In this document: positions 9,001 to 19,999 of the stretch, in pieces
Layout of the letters: each line of letters begins with the position of its first letter
How positions within the stretch are numbered: the stretch's first letter is position 1
From: Lentisphaeria bacterium
Lineage (GTDB): Bacteria; Verrucomicrobiota; Lentisphaeria; Victivallales; UBA1829
Length of the DNA: 43,507 bases
Direction of reading: 5' to 3'
Assembly (NCBI GenBank): GCA_017541665.1
Contig: JAFXYP010000057.1
Coordinates: 1-43,507 of the forward strand
Notes under the pieces: model-generated
What the model saw: only the letters and a program-made list of their open reading frames with translations
Databases searched by the model: none
What the model was told of the DNA's origin: nothing
Translations under genes and position numbers: made by a program

Positions 9001-10403
9001 CGTCCACCGCGTTGGAAAAAGACAAATCCGCGGCATGCCGCAAAGTGATCAACGCCGAGGCGAAGAAACGCTGGAAATACATCACAGGCGAAGGCGACGA
9101 TCCCGAAAACGAGATCACCGTGATATCGAATCCGCTGGCGATCAATCCCCTGATTGTCGAGGCGAGGAAGCCCGACAACAAAAAGCTCCTCGTGATCGAA
9201 TACACCTCCCGCCACAAATTCTACTTTAACCTCAAGGGCGACTCCCTGACCATGGAATCCTTCTACGGGCCGTTCCCGGCCGCCGTGACGGTCAACGGAC
9301 AGTTGTGGAGCGATCCGGCGAAGCCGTTCCGCATTCCGTTCGCACCCGATTATTCGCACGGTTTTGCCATGATGACAAGCGGCGTGGCGAAATGGGAGAC
9401 ACAGGCCGTCTGCGACGGAAAGGACTATGCGGAACTGCTCATCGTGCCCGCTCAGGAAGAATATCTGACCTCGATCAATACGGTCGTTCTTATGTTCGAC
9501 CCGGATCCTGCCCGGATCTCGGCGATGGAGGAAGCCGCGAAAGCTTCTCCCACGGCCGGCCTCCTGATCCCGGTCGCCACCTCGGTGAAAACCGTGAACT
9601 CCGTCTCGTTCGACCCGGCGAAAGCGAAGCCGGTCGAAGAGGGAAAAAAGGCGATCGTCCTTGAGGGTGTCTTCGACGGAGAAGGGCAGTTCATCTTCCG
9701 GGGGGACAGGGTCGTCTACCGGCACACGGCGTTTGATCGGCCCGAAAAAGTCACGATCAACGGACAGCCGTGGAATGACCTGAAGAAACCGTTCGAGCTG
9801 GATTTCATCCCGGATTATGCCACGACGAACGTTGCCGAAATGAACGGCCGCAACGACATCCGGCTGGACTATTTCAGGAACAGAATGGAGCTGTACATTT
9901 TCGATTCGGAACCTTCCCGGGACGACTACCGCGTTTCCGTGTTTTTCGATGCCGTCAAAACCGAACTGAGCCAGGCGGACCTGGACTGGATCAGACTGGA
10001 CAGCGCCACGGGGACTGCCAATTCGCAGAAGACCGTGAACGACGTTCCCTTCGACCCGGCAGGCGCGAAACCGGTCGAAGAGGGCAAAAAGGCGATCGTC
10101 ATCGAGGGCGTTTTCGACGGGGCGGGGACGTTCACCTTCAGCGGGAACCGGATCGTTTACAAGCATGCGACGTACGATCCCCCGGACAAACTCACGGTGA
10201 ACGGCAAAGCATGGAATAACCTGAACAAGCCGTTCGAGCTGGACTTCACCCCGGATTATGCCACGACGAACGTCGCCGAAATGAACGGCCGCGACATCAT
10301 CGGGATCAAGTATTCCCGGGACAAAATGGAGCTGGAAATCAACGACACGGAGATGTCCCGGGACAACTACCGCGTCTCCGTGTTCTTCGAGAAGGTCAAA
10401 TAG
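6072..10403 (+). CDS. Very large lipoprotein: NTF2-like modules, TPR/DUF4034-like middle, duplicated C-terminal beta module
   Basis: The 1443-residue product has an extended N-terminus, a hydrophobic stretch at about 24-38 and a lipobox-like LCSC (Cys41), so it is probably an outer-membrane lipoprotein. Two modules near 48-225 and 235-400 each start with an E-Q-x-x-x-D-F helix and end in KNGKEWRLS or RKDGKWLIRK, like the 5065 lipoprotein. A helical middle contains LNPQNYLAHLKKITTAMGHG and CLMPRWGGSIREMKQLL, reminiscent of TPR and DUF4034 proteins. The C-terminus has two near-identical 124-residue modules (1173-1296 and 1320-1443) and a diverged earlier copy near 1038-1142. AAGGAG precedes tandem ATGs at 6072 and 6075; the first was taken. 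The 10428 gene follows after 24 bp. Function is unknown. Confidence 0.8.
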   Translation: MMLSGKIWSVTGNASVIRKNTSTLIGLMLICLSALLPLCSCSESTAADLTPEQAAESCLDDFCKAVKAEDWPKAIRSLDLATADPLLLNIWNFEGYQKAEKLLNGGEKNLKRALGIMSDFPDGGEEFAEIRENLSSIPAATRKKLPGQLAELCRSLYEVDSFMLKSDVLNLAEDRKILEATEDIVRLQLSIYHAPYEAVFRKNGKEWRLSYLQSVATMDREPSELEFAYAKTMAKKKYDADSPEQTLVDFLRAQSNLDFEKAQSFLSDDYTGIETYTNSIPHTKADFIAVGRGLKSGSLYDYFASMIEHAEKGVDRKALSAYLKSFAGKDTEKYFMEKYQRTSKSDAALSMQTMSVIPDSRKVEGDNASLDVTVCDLSLGRQQIHYDLVRKDGKWLIRKEVGALLPSATDAEKKSMAKSLKLMGVKFEDEDENEFVGIYDNIDKAPFLRKDEQEKERKALWELLKQEDPDVSYDAACMLYEQSRLYSDEVKRFKFNDVSRLDRVAAKVRDFFFVNDPAAELPNAQQFVDAEQFGTLSRLIVGRAVLGRFVWGRYQKRGLRNLEQAFATWVDRAKITEESAMLFCQLWSDFSLSVRNYDLRSKIDRLAQNGAPEWLTEYLRGDLAINLAWESRGGGTALSVTEEGWKGFNDYLKEADRYLDHSIRLNPQNYLAHLKKITTAMGHGTRAQEMDAFKKGIALIPDRSGFLSYLLQCLMPRWGGSIREMKQLLREGMKQDETKTGVAHTSFNLISSFMFYEEGVPLTFRSFYMDPVVQDCGERLFAQTLKKCPDDVYFQNVVRYEQALFYLNSVRYREALEAFDKITFEGKELEKFLYDNSVLKFQTNYPVVPIFEDPKAAFDLRRSAVAPILRRIELNFLKEEITPAVARRQLLALADSEEAKADSSIRNSLLNLAAMWGEPDEAAENWKLESNHSGPAWACACYKMSGERLKFFFDHGYDVDAEPHFFLRARYYAGYHPSTALEKDKSAACRKVINAEAKKRWKYITGEGDDPENEITVISNPLAINPLIVEARKPDNKKLLVIEYTSRHKFYFNLKGDSLTMESFYGPFPAAVTVNGQLWSDPAKPFRIPFAPDYSHGFAMMTSGVAKWETQAVCDGKDYAELLIVPAQEEYLTSINTVVLMFDPDPARISAMEEAAKASPTAGLLIPVATSVKTVNSVSFDPAKAKPVEEGKKAIVLEGVFDGEGQFIFRGDRVVYRHTAFDRPEKVTINGQPWNDLKKPFELDFIPDYATTNVAEMNGRNDIRLDYFRNRMELYIFDSEPSRDDYRVSVFFDAVKTELSQADLDWIRLDSATGTANSQKTVNDVPFDPAGAKPVEEGKKAIVIEGVFDGAGTFTFSGNRIVYKHATYDPPDKLTVNGKAWNNLNKPFELDFTPDYATTNVAEMNGRDIIGIKYSRDKMELEINDTEMSRDNYRVSVFFEKVK
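9588..9959 (+). repeat. C-terminal module, copy A (124 codons)
   Basis: Begins KTVNSVSFDPAKAKPVEEGK and ends YRVSVFFDAVK. Copy B, exactly 441 bp downstream, has the same codon count. Long stretches are shared at the DNA level, for instance the bases encoding KPVEEGKKAIV and FELDF-PDYATTNVAEMNG, which implies a fairly recent in-frame duplication. Confidence 0.9.
10029..10400 (+). repeat. C-terminal module, copy B (124 codons)
   Basis: Begins KTVNDVPFDPAGAKPVEEGK and ends YRVSVFFEKVK at the C-terminus of the protein. It is separated from copy A by a 23-residue linker. The pattern of alternating F-x-F-x-G, TVNG-x-x-W and PFELDF suggests an all-beta fold. Confidence 0.9.
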
Positions 10404-10427
10404 AGAATCCGGGAACGGAGCCGTAAA

Positions 10428-10856
10428 ATGAAGATACCATACATCGTTTTCATTCTGTGTGGAGCAGCTGTAATGCTCGCAGGGATACTCTTTTATGTCG
10501 GGGAGCTCCATTTGAAACAGGATAACGCAGATACGAGGAGTAACCTGTCGCAGATATACAAACGCCTGGAACAATATCATACGGAGCATGGGGCTTATCC
10601 GCCCCAGCAGGATATGAAATCGCTGTTGAAAACCCTGGGGATGAACGAAGACGATTTTTTCGAAGTGTTTTTCTTCGACATCAATACCGCAGAATACCAT
10701 GCCTCCAATCGGAATCAGGAATATTCGGATCAGAATATGGAGGATCCCGTTTTGTCAATTCGTGTCAAGTCGCGTGTATTCGGCAAACCCGAACGGCTTT
10801 GCGTGAGAAAAGACGGCAGTGTCTACAGGGATTTTGACACGGGAGCCACGCCATGA
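10428..10856 (+). CDS. Membrane-anchored pilin/pseudopilin-like protein
   Basis: The 142-residue product has one N-terminal transmembrane helix (about residues 4-26, IPYIVFILCGAAVMLAGILF). Then comes NADTRSNLSQIYKRLEQYHT-EHGAYPPQQDMKSLLKTLG, which closely resembles the helix and G-x-Y-P turn of type II secretion pseudopilins and type IV pilins. There is no prepilin peptidase site (no G-F/M-T-x-x-E), so it is probably a fixed membrane-anchored relative. The C-terminal part has strands and ends near RLCVRKDGSVYRDFDTG. It follows the 1443-aa lipoprotein gene by 24 bp, with CGGAG as ribosome site, and is likely co-transcribed with it. Partner and role are unknown. Confidence 0.7.
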   Translation: MKIPYIVFILCGAAVMLAGILFYVGELHLKQDNADTRSNLSQIYKRLEQYHTEHGAYPPQQDMKSLLKTLGMNEDDFFEVFFFDINTAEYHASNRNQEYSDQNMEDPVLSIRVKSRVFGKPERLCVRKDGSVYRDFDTGATP

Positions 10857-10920
10857 AAAATCTTTATCTTTTCTCCCCCTGTCCGGCAGGCTCCGGGCAG
10901 GACCTCATCGACACATAAAG

Positions 10921-10950
10921 CGGGCTGCCCGGATCGAACCGGACAGCCCG
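10921..10950. terminator. Strong hairpin between convergent 10428 and ankyrin genes
   Basis: CGGGCTGCCCGG (10921-10932) pairs with CCGGACAGCCCG (10939-10950), 12 positions with one mismatch, loop ATCGAA. On the minus strand it is followed by CTTTATG and on the plus strand by GAAACAAAG, so there is no good T-run on either side. It may end one or both convergent transcripts. Confidence 0.5.
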
Positions 10951-10973
10951 GAAACAAAGCCTTTCCTGCGGCA

Positions 10974-11098
10974 GTGCCGGGCTGCGCGCCGGCACACGCC
11001 AGAATATATTGCCGCCCTGTTCGCTTTCCAGCTTGCGGCAGGCTCAGCATATGTGCCCGAGCGGAGCCGGACACTCTATCAGTGGAGGCTATGCCTCC
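10974..11098. repeat. Hairpin cluster downstream of the ankyrin gene
   Basis: 10974-10995: stem GTGCCGG/CCGGCAC, loop GCTGCGCG (22-nt family). 11010-11040: TGCCGC/GCGGCA with a 19-nt loop. 11053-11074, reverse orientation: stem GTGTCCG/CGGGCAC (one T-G), loop GCTCCGCT. 11084-11098: GGAGGC-TAT-GCCTCC, ending at the base before the ankyrin stop codon (minus strand). No gene lies here. Confidence 0.85.
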
Positions 11099-12547
11099 TC
11101 ACTTTTTCAGCTTGGCGGAAAGGAGGTCCCTGATCTCCTGGGTCTTGGCCTCGTCCACCATTTTCTGCGTGACTTTCACGTTCATATTGAGCAGACGCTT
11201 GACCATGTCGAGGTTGCCGGCGCGTGCGGCGAGCAGGATCGGGGTCTCGCCTTTTTTGTTCGGCAGGTCTTCCGCTGCGCTGTAGTAGAGGAGCTTGCGG
11301 ACGGTCTCCTCGTCGGCGGTCTCGGCGCAGAGGTGCATGACGGAGTTTCCGTCCTTATCGACGCCGTTCACGCTTGGGATCTTGTCGGCGAGATATTTCA
11401 CGATGTCGGGGTATTTCGCGCCGGAAATAAGGACGGTGGTGCCGTCTTTCGCAGTGGCGGCGTAATTGGCCTTGCGTGCCACGAGGAACTTCACGAGGGA
11501 AGCATTTCCGCTGGCGGCGGCGCAGTGAAGCGGGGTGAGGCCGTCCTTGTCGGCGAGGTTGATCTCCGCCTTCTTCTCCTCAAGCAAATATTTTACGGTC
11601 GAGGCCTTGCCGCGGGCAGCCGCGTAGAAAACGGGAGTCCTGCCGTTCTCCGCAAAGGCATTCACGTCCGCGCCGGCCTGAACGAGTTCCTTGACCATGT
11701 CGAGGTTGCCGCGGGCGGCCGCCTGATGCAGCGGGGTGAGGCCGGTGTTCGTGGCGACGTTCGGATCCGCGCCGAACGTCACGAGGTTCTTCACCATCTC
11801 GTACGTCCCCATGCGGGCGGCATCGTACAGCGGGGATGCGCCGCTTTTCGTGATCTGGGTACGCGGGGAGCATGCCCGGACCTTCAGCAGGTAGGTGATG
11901 ATCCCGTCCTGCTTCTTCAGGACCGCGCAGTGGAGCAGCGACATGCCGGAATTGTCCTGGGCATTCGGATCGACCTTGTTCTTGCCGGCCTTGTCGAGGT
12001 TGTTCAGGATGGTGAAATTGCCGTTTTCGATGCAATAGAAGGCGGGCGTGCGGCCCTTGTCGTCCTTCGCGTTCACATCCGCGCCGTTCGTGATCGCTTC
12101 GAACGCGCGTTCCCAGTCCTTCTCCTCCAGGTAGCCGAACATTTCCTTATTGAGGGCGGCGATGCGTCTGGCTTCCTCGCGGGCGGCTGCGCCCTGTTCG
12201 TACTCGGCGCGGAGCTGAGCGATCTGCTCGGCACGGCGCTGCTCGGCCTCCGCACGCATCTGGACGCGCTTCGTGCGCTCCTCGTCGTCGATGCCCTCCT
12301 CGTCGGGATCGGGCGTCTCCTCAAGCGGGACCATCGCCTCGAAGTCGGGCGGTTCCTCGTCCTCTTCGGCGGAGAGACCGCCTTCCCCGTTCTCGCCGGC
12401 CTCGGCGGCCCCGTCGCCGTTCTCTTCGGACTGGACGGAGGCCTCCTCTTCATCGGTATCGGAATCGTCCGCGATCAGCGCGGGAATCGAGACAAACGCG
12501 AGAGCCAGGGAGACTGCTGCCGATTTCAAAACAAGTTTCACATTCAT
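11099..12547 (-). CDS. Exported ankyrin-repeat protein
   Basis: The 482-residue product has a Sec signal peptide (MNVKLVLKSAAVSLALAFVS, then IPALIADD). A very acidic stretch (about 28-90, rich in Asp and Glu) and an Arg/Glu/Ala-rich helix (about 92-145, probable coiled coil) follow. About nine ankyrin repeats occupy the rest, with clear copies such as TGLTPLHQAAARGNLDMVKE and DGLTPLHCAAASGNASLVKF. Such domains bind proteins; this one acts outside the cytoplasm. The upstream open frame extends 81 codons further, but the promoter at 12670-12642, GAAAGG just before the ATG, and the signal peptide favour 12547. The 3' end is duplicated at 5839-5907, and hairpins follow the stop directly. Confidence 0.88.
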   Translation of the reverse strand: MNVKLVLKSAAVSLALAFVSIPALIADDSDTDEEEASVQSEENGDGAAEAGENGEGGLSAEEDEEPPDFEAMVPLEETPDPDEEGIDDEERTKRVQMRAEAEQRRAEQIAQLRAEYEQGAAAREEARRIAALNKEMFGYLEEKDWERAFEAITNGADVNAKDDKGRTPAFYCIENGNFTILNNLDKAGKNKVDPNAQDNSGMSLLHCAVLKKQDGIITYLLKVRACSPRTQITKSGASPLYDAARMGTYEMVKNLVTFGADPNVATNTGLTPLHQAAARGNLDMVKELVQAGADVNAFAENGRTPVFYAAARGKASTVKYLLEEKKAEINLADKDGLTPLHCAAASGNASLVKFLVARKANYAATAKDGTTVLISGAKYPDIVKYLADKIPSVNGVDKDGNSVMHLCAETADEETVRKLLYYSAAEDLPNKKGETPILLAARAGNLDMVKRLLNMNVKVTQKMVDEAKTQEIRDLLSAKLKK

Positions 12548-12641
12548 GGTATCGGACCTTTCTTTGGCTGGAAGTTGAATGTTATGTGCGGACCGCACGG
12601 GCGACCGAAAAAAAGCGGCTGACGCGTGCGTTTCTACAGGT

Positions 12642-12670
12642 ATTATACTGCAAAACACGCAAAAAAGCAA
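12642..12670 (-). promoter_or_regulatory. Putative ankyrin-gene promoter
   Basis: On the minus strand TTGCTT (12670-12665), 17-bp spacer, perfect TATAAT (12647-12642). The leader of about 88 nt contains the palindrome GTGCGGACCGCAC (12586-12598). The remaining bases up to the lacZ promoter (12671-12904) show nothing recognisable. Confidence 0.78.
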
Positions 12671-12904
12671 GCAGAAACGCGGAAAAAATAGCCTTTTCAC
12701 CGAAAAAAACGCCTGTCCGGGGCGATTTCGGGCGATTTGGAGCAGCCCGGCAGACGCGTTTGGGAATACGGCCGGCAGCCGTTTTTTCATCCGGCGGAAG
12801 ACCCCTTCCTTTTCCCGGCATCATCGCGACCGCGGCATCCCGCCTCTCTCGCGCAAACACAATGAAAAACATCCGCCTTTTTCGCGTTTTCGCGTTCTTT
12901 CGGT

Positions 12905-16433
<3,529 letters not shown>

Positions 16434-16455
16434 TCTTTCCCGCCTGAAGAAACAT

Positions 16456-16491
16456 GCCGGGAGCGTTCAAATCGGATGCTTCCGGCTTTTT
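16456..16491 (+). terminator. Rho-independent terminator after lacZ
   Basis: GCCGGGAGC (16456-16464) pairs with GCTTCCGGC (16478-16486) with one G-T, followed by TTTTT. It lies between convergent lacZ and ygiQ. Confidence 0.8.
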
Positions 16492-16512
16492 CGTGCTTGA
16501 ACGGAAACGAGG

Positions 16513-18423
16513 TTAATTCCGGCTGGGCTTTCCGCCTCTTTGAGCACCGTGGGGTCCGCCGTGTCCGCCGTGGTCGCCGGGTTTATTCCATCCGTTTTTC
16601 CGCTCGTTCTGAGGGCGTTTCCCCTCGTTTCCGCCGCGGCGCGAGGGCCCGGCGTCGCGGTCGCGGCGCAGCATGTCGCGCTGTCCGCGGCGTTCGGCGA
16701 GCCCCTTGTTGACCTGGATCGGCTGTCCGTCGGGCGTGGTCTCCGAGCAGTACATGGCGCAGCCCATGGTCATGGCGAGCGGGATGAAGTCCTGCACCTG
16801 TTTCGTGCTCCAGTGATATTTGGCGAGGTAGCCGTCCACCACGCGCATGTGGCGCTCCGTGCAGCCGGGGAAGTTCGAGATGAAGTACGGGACCATGAAC
16901 TGCTTCTTCCCGGTCGCGGCGTTCACGCGGTCGAAGATGTCCTTGAACTTGTCGAACACGCCCGCCTGCCCCTTGCGCATCAGGCGCAGGACCTCGCCGT
17001 CGAGATGCTCCGGGGCGACGCTGAGCTGGCCGCCGACGTGGTCGCGGATGATCTTCTCGGTCTGGTGCGGCTGGATCAGCGCGAGGTCGAGGCGGATGCC
17101 GGAGTTGATGAAGACGTGCTTCACGCCGGGGATGCGCCTGATGCGGTCGAGCAGCGCCATGAGCGGCTTCTCGTCGGCATGGTAGTTCGGGCAGATCGAG
17201 GGGAAAAGACAGGAGATGCGGCGGCATTTCCTGCATTTCTCCGGGTCGAAGGGGCCGTGCCCGTAGATGTTGCCCGCCGCGCCGCCGACGTCGCTGATCG
17301 TGCCGTGAAAGAACGGCTGGGCGGCGAGCTTTTCGATGCTGCGGACGATGCTCTCCGGCGACCTCGAAACGAGGTGGTGGTTCTGATGCGAAACGAGCCC
17401 GCAGAACGCGCATCCGCCGGGACAGCCGCGCACCACGTGGATCGAATCGCGGATCACGTCCCACGCCGGGATGCGCTCGGTGTAGCTCCAGTGCGGACGG
17501 CCGGTGAACGGCAGTTCGCAGACATGGTCGAATTCGGCAGGCGTCATCGGCGGGCGCGGCGGTTCCACGAGCAGGATGCGGCCGCGCGTCCACTGCACCA
17601 GGCGGCGTCCGTTCCACGGGTTCATCTCCGCCTCGACGGTCTTCGTCTGGCGCATGATGGCGTCCTTGTCGGAAGAAAGGTCCTCGCAGGAGGGTAGCAT
17701 GACGCACGAATCGTCCGGCGTGAAGGTTTCGCTCTCGCGGCCGCCGAGGTAACGGCATGTGCCGCGGATGCCGTCGAGCGGCTGATCGCGCCTGATGCGG
17801 TCGAAGATCTCGAGCATGGTGAGCTCGCCCATGCCGTAGCACAGCAGGTCGGCCTTCGCGTCGACCAGCACGGACGGGCGCATCTTGTCCTGCCAGTAAT
17901 CGTAATGCGCCACGCGCCGCAGGCTCGCCTCGACGCCGCCGAGGATCACGGGCAGCCCCGGGAACGCCTGCCGCACGAGCTGGCTGTAGACGACCGAGGC
18001 GTGCGGCGGACACAGGCCCGTCTTCCCGCCCGGCGAATACATATCCTCGTGGCGGAGGCGGCGGCCCGCGGTGTAGAGCTTCACCATGGAGTCCATGTTG
18101 CCGCTCGCCACGCCGCAGCCGAGCAGAGGCCGTCCGAACGTCTTCACGCTGTCGGGGTCGCGCCAGTCCGGCTGCGCGGCGATCCCCACGCGGTATCCGG
18201 CGTCCAGCAGGACGCGTGCGATGAGCGGCGGCCCGAACGTCGGATGGTCCACGTATGCGTCCCCGGTCACGATCAGGACGTCGATGGCGTCCCAGCCGCG
18301 CGCCTCCATTTCCGCGCGGGTCATCGGGACGAATGCTGTAAGTTCTTCGCGGGTCATGGTCTCGGGCACAAGCACAGGGGGCGGTTCGGCGTTTCGGGTT
18401 CGGGGGGCGGACGATCGTTTCAT
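16513..18423 (-). CDS. ygiQ: YgiQ-family radical SAM protein
   Basis: The 636-residue product matches the YgiQ family of large radical SAM proteins of unsettled function. The N-terminal domain has FVPMTRAEMEARGWDAIDVL, IVTGDAYVDHPTFGPPLIAR and PVILGGVEASLRRVAHYDYW. The radical SAM domain has RGCPGGCAFCGLVSHQ, whose Cys334, Cys338 and Cys341 bind the 4Fe-4S cluster, and later CRKCRRISCLFPSICPN. The C-terminal tail (about 560-636) is Arg/Gly/Asn-rich with HGGHGG and is probably disordered. The ATG lies only about 6 nt from the predicted transcription start, so the message may be almost leaderless. The alignment with known family members supports a start at or near here. It converges with lacZ. 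Confidence 0.92.
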   Translation of the reverse strand: MKRSSAPRTRNAEPPPVLVPETMTREELTAFVPMTRAEMEARGWDAIDVLIVTGDAYVDHPTFGPPLIARVLLDAGYRVGIAAQPDWRDPDSVKTFGRPLLGCGVASGNMDSMVKLYTAGRRLRHEDMYSPGGKTGLCPPHASVVYSQLVRQAFPGLPVILGGVEASLRRVAHYDYWQDKMRPSVLVDAKADLLCYGMGELTMLEIFDRIRRDQPLDGIRGTCRYLGGRESETFTPDDSCVMLPSCEDLSSDKDAIMRQTKTVEAEMNPWNGRRLVQWTRGRILLVEPPRPPMTPAEFDHVCELPFTGRPHWSYTERIPAWDVIRDSIHVVRGCPGGCAFCGLVSHQNHHLVSRSPESIVRSIEKLAAQPFFHGTISDVGGAAGNIYGHGPFDPEKCRKCRRISCLFPSICPNYHADEKPLMALLDRIRRIPGVKHVFINSGIRLDLALIQPHQTEKIIRDHVGGQLSVAPEHLDGEVLRLMRKGQAGVFDKFKDIFDRVNAATGKKQFMVPYFISNFPGCTERHMRVVDGYLAKYHWSTKQVQDFIPLAMTMGCAMYCSETTPDGQPIQVNKGLAERRGQRDMLRRDRDAGPSRRGGNEGKRPQNERKNGWNKPGDHGGHGGPHGAQRGGKPSRN

Positions 18424-18434
18424 GTTTCACGGAA

Positions 18435-18462
18435 AATATACAGCCAAAACGTCAAAATGCAA
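18435..18462 (-). promoter_or_regulatory. Putative ygiQ promoter
   Basis: On the minus strand TTGCAT (18462-18457), 16-bp spacer, TATATT (18440-18435). The -10 ends 11 nt before the start codon. Confidence 0.6.
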
Positions 18463-18580
18463 TCCCGCGGAGGCAGTTCTTCATCCCCCTGCGGCAAAAG
18501 AGCGCCGGACCTTCCCGCTCCGTTCCGCGCGTTATTTACGAAAAAAACGTCCCGGAAGCCGTCTTTTTTCCATTCCGGGG

Positions 18581-18609
18581 TTGCCTTTTTTCCGAACACG
18601 GTGTATTTT
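18581..18609 (+). promoter_or_regulatory. Putative promoter of the 18651-22576 operon
   Basis: TTGCCT (18581-18586), 17-bp spacer, TATTTT (18604-18609). The leader is about 35 nt. Confidence 0.65.
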
Positions 18610-18650
18610 ATTTGTTTGTAATGAATTTTTCCACCTGAAAGGTATCCACT

Positions 18651-19448
18651 ATGCTGACTTTTCTGATCGCCCTGATCACGGCGCTGCTCGTCTTCGCCGT
18701 GTCCTACCGCGGCCTGCCGCTCTCCGCCGTCTTCACCATGACGATCCTGGTGTTCTTCATTGTCTACCTCGCCATCTGGTTCCTCCTGCGCATGCAGTCG
18801 AAGAAGATCAACACGAAGCTCCAGGAGCTGATGCTGGAGATCCAGCAGAAGATCCAGGGCATGCAGAACCGCATGATGCACCGCCCCACCGGCAGCCCGA
18901 AACAGATGATGCAGATCCTGGAACGCGAGCAGCAGGCCGGACTCGACCGCATGATCGAAGCGCTCGACCTGTACAAGCCGCTGTACAAATGGAGTTTCCT
19001 CATGAAACGCCAGGTCAACACCATGAAGATGGCGTTCCTGTTCCAGCAGAAGAAGTTCGACGAGGTCGACAAGCTGCTCCCGAAGTGCCTGTTCTTCGAC
19101 GCCCAGAGCGTCGCGATCAAGATGGTCCGCATGTATAAAAACAACGACCCGAAGCTCGACAAGTTCTTCAAGATGCGCGCCCGCCGGTTCAAGGGCGACA
19201 ACGCCGTGATCCCGTACGCGGCCTATTCCTGGATGCTCGTGAAGCAGAACCGCATCGAGGACGCCATCGCCGCGCTCACGGACGCCCGCAAGCAGACCTC
19301 CAACGAGGTGCTGGAGAAGAATCGCGAATTCCTGCTGAACGGCAAGGTGAAGCAGTTCTCCAACGCCCCGCTCGCCGAAGCCTGGTACGCCCTCATGCTG
19401 GAGGAGCCGAAAATGCCGCGCATCCAGCAGTCCGTCCGCTACCGCTGA
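18651..19448 (+). CDS. Membrane protein with two N-terminal helices and an alpha-helical cytoplasmic domain
   Basis: The 265-residue protein begins with two hydrophobic helices (about 2-19 and 24-46, MLTFLIALITALLVFAVSYR then VFTMTILVFFIVYLAIWFLL). A Gln/Lys/Met-rich segment (about 50-85, IQQKIQGMQNRMMHRPTG) looks like a coiled coil. The rest is helical and TPR-like: FLFQQKKFDEVDKLLPKCLF, AAYSWMLVKQNRIEDAIAAL, AEAWYALMLEEP. I do not recognise a named family. It is the first gene of an apparent operon with a Minf_1886 protein and an M16 peptidase, at 52- and 55-bp spacing. AAAGG precedes the ATG. The TPR-like part suggests a membrane-tethered adaptor. Confidence 0.72.
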   Translation: MLTFLIALITALLVFAVSYRGLPLSAVFTMTILVFFIVYLAIWFLLRMQSKKINTKLQELMLEIQQKIQGMQNRMMHRPTGSPKQMMQILEREQQAGLDRMIEALDLYKPLYKWSFLMKRQVNTMKMAFLFQQKKFDEVDKLLPKCLFFDAQSVAIKMVRMYKNNDPKLDKFFKMRARRFKGDNAVIPYAAYSWMLVKQNRIEDAIAALTDARKQTSNEVLEKNREFLLNGKVKQFSNAPLAEAWYALMLEEPKMPRIQQSVRYR

Positions 19449-19500
19449 ACCCGGCGGCATCCGAATCCGAACTCGCACACGCCGACCGCGGGAGACCGAC

Positions 19501-19944
19501 ATGGAAGACATCGAATGGAAAGACTCGCTCCTCCGGATCCTCGAACGGGATTCCAGGTACGACGCCCATGCGTACATTTTCATGAACAGCGCCGTCTCCT
19601 ACACCGTGAACAAGCTCTCCAAGCAGGGGCGCCCGCTCGGCACGCGTCACGTATCCGGCGCCCAGCTCATCCAGGGCATGCTCGAATATGCGGTCAGCAC
19701 CTACATGTTCCTGGCGCCGGACATGCTCCGCTACTGGAACCTCCTCAGCGGACGCGACGCCGGCAACATCGTCTACAACCTCATCGAGGAAGGCGTGCTC
19801 TCCGCGGGGCCAAACGACCGCATCGAGGACTTCGACTGCGTCCCGGACCTGATCTACGTGACGGAGGAGATCGTCCGCCGCAGCTTCGGGTCCAGGCCGG
19901 CGCCGACGGCTGATCCCGGCCCGCTCCCGGTCATCGACATCTGA
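19501..19944 (+). CDS. Minf_1886 family protein
   Basis: The 147-residue protein has the family layout: W-x-x-x-L-x-x-I-L at the start (IEWKDSLLRILERDSRYDAH), then AYIFMNSAVSYTVNKLS, RHVSGAQLIQGMLEYAVSTY, and AGNIVYNLIEEGVLSAGPND with EDFDCVPDL near the end. The family is, to my knowledge, restricted to Planctomycetes, Verrucomicrobia and relatives and has no assigned function. It is the best phylogenetic marker here. The ATG follows GGGAG. It is the middle gene of the operon, between a membrane protein and an M16 peptidase. The Pro-rich tail after about 130 is not conserved in the family as I know it. Confidence 0.85.
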   Translation: MEDIEWKDSLLRILERDSRYDAHAYIFMNSAVSYTVNKLSKQGRPLGTRHVSGAQLIQGMLEYAVSTYMFLAPDMLRYWNLLSGRDAGNIVYNLIEEGVLSAGPNDRIEDFDCVPDLIYVTEEIVRRSFGSRPAPTADPGPLPVIDI

Positions 19945-19999
19945 GCCCGGGACACGCAAATCCGCCCTCCACCTCAAAAAAAACCGGGAGACTCCCCAC

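Noticed and set aside
10921..10950. tRNA T-arm or partial tRNA
   Set aside because: The GGTTCGATCC core looks T-arm-like, but a 5-bp stem with a 7-nt loop cannot be formed in register and no other tRNA arm is present. It is a simple hairpin.
12548..12790. 81-codon N-terminal extension of the ankyrin protein
   Set aside because: It would cross the promoter at 12670-12642, and a signal peptide with a ribosome site begins at 12547.
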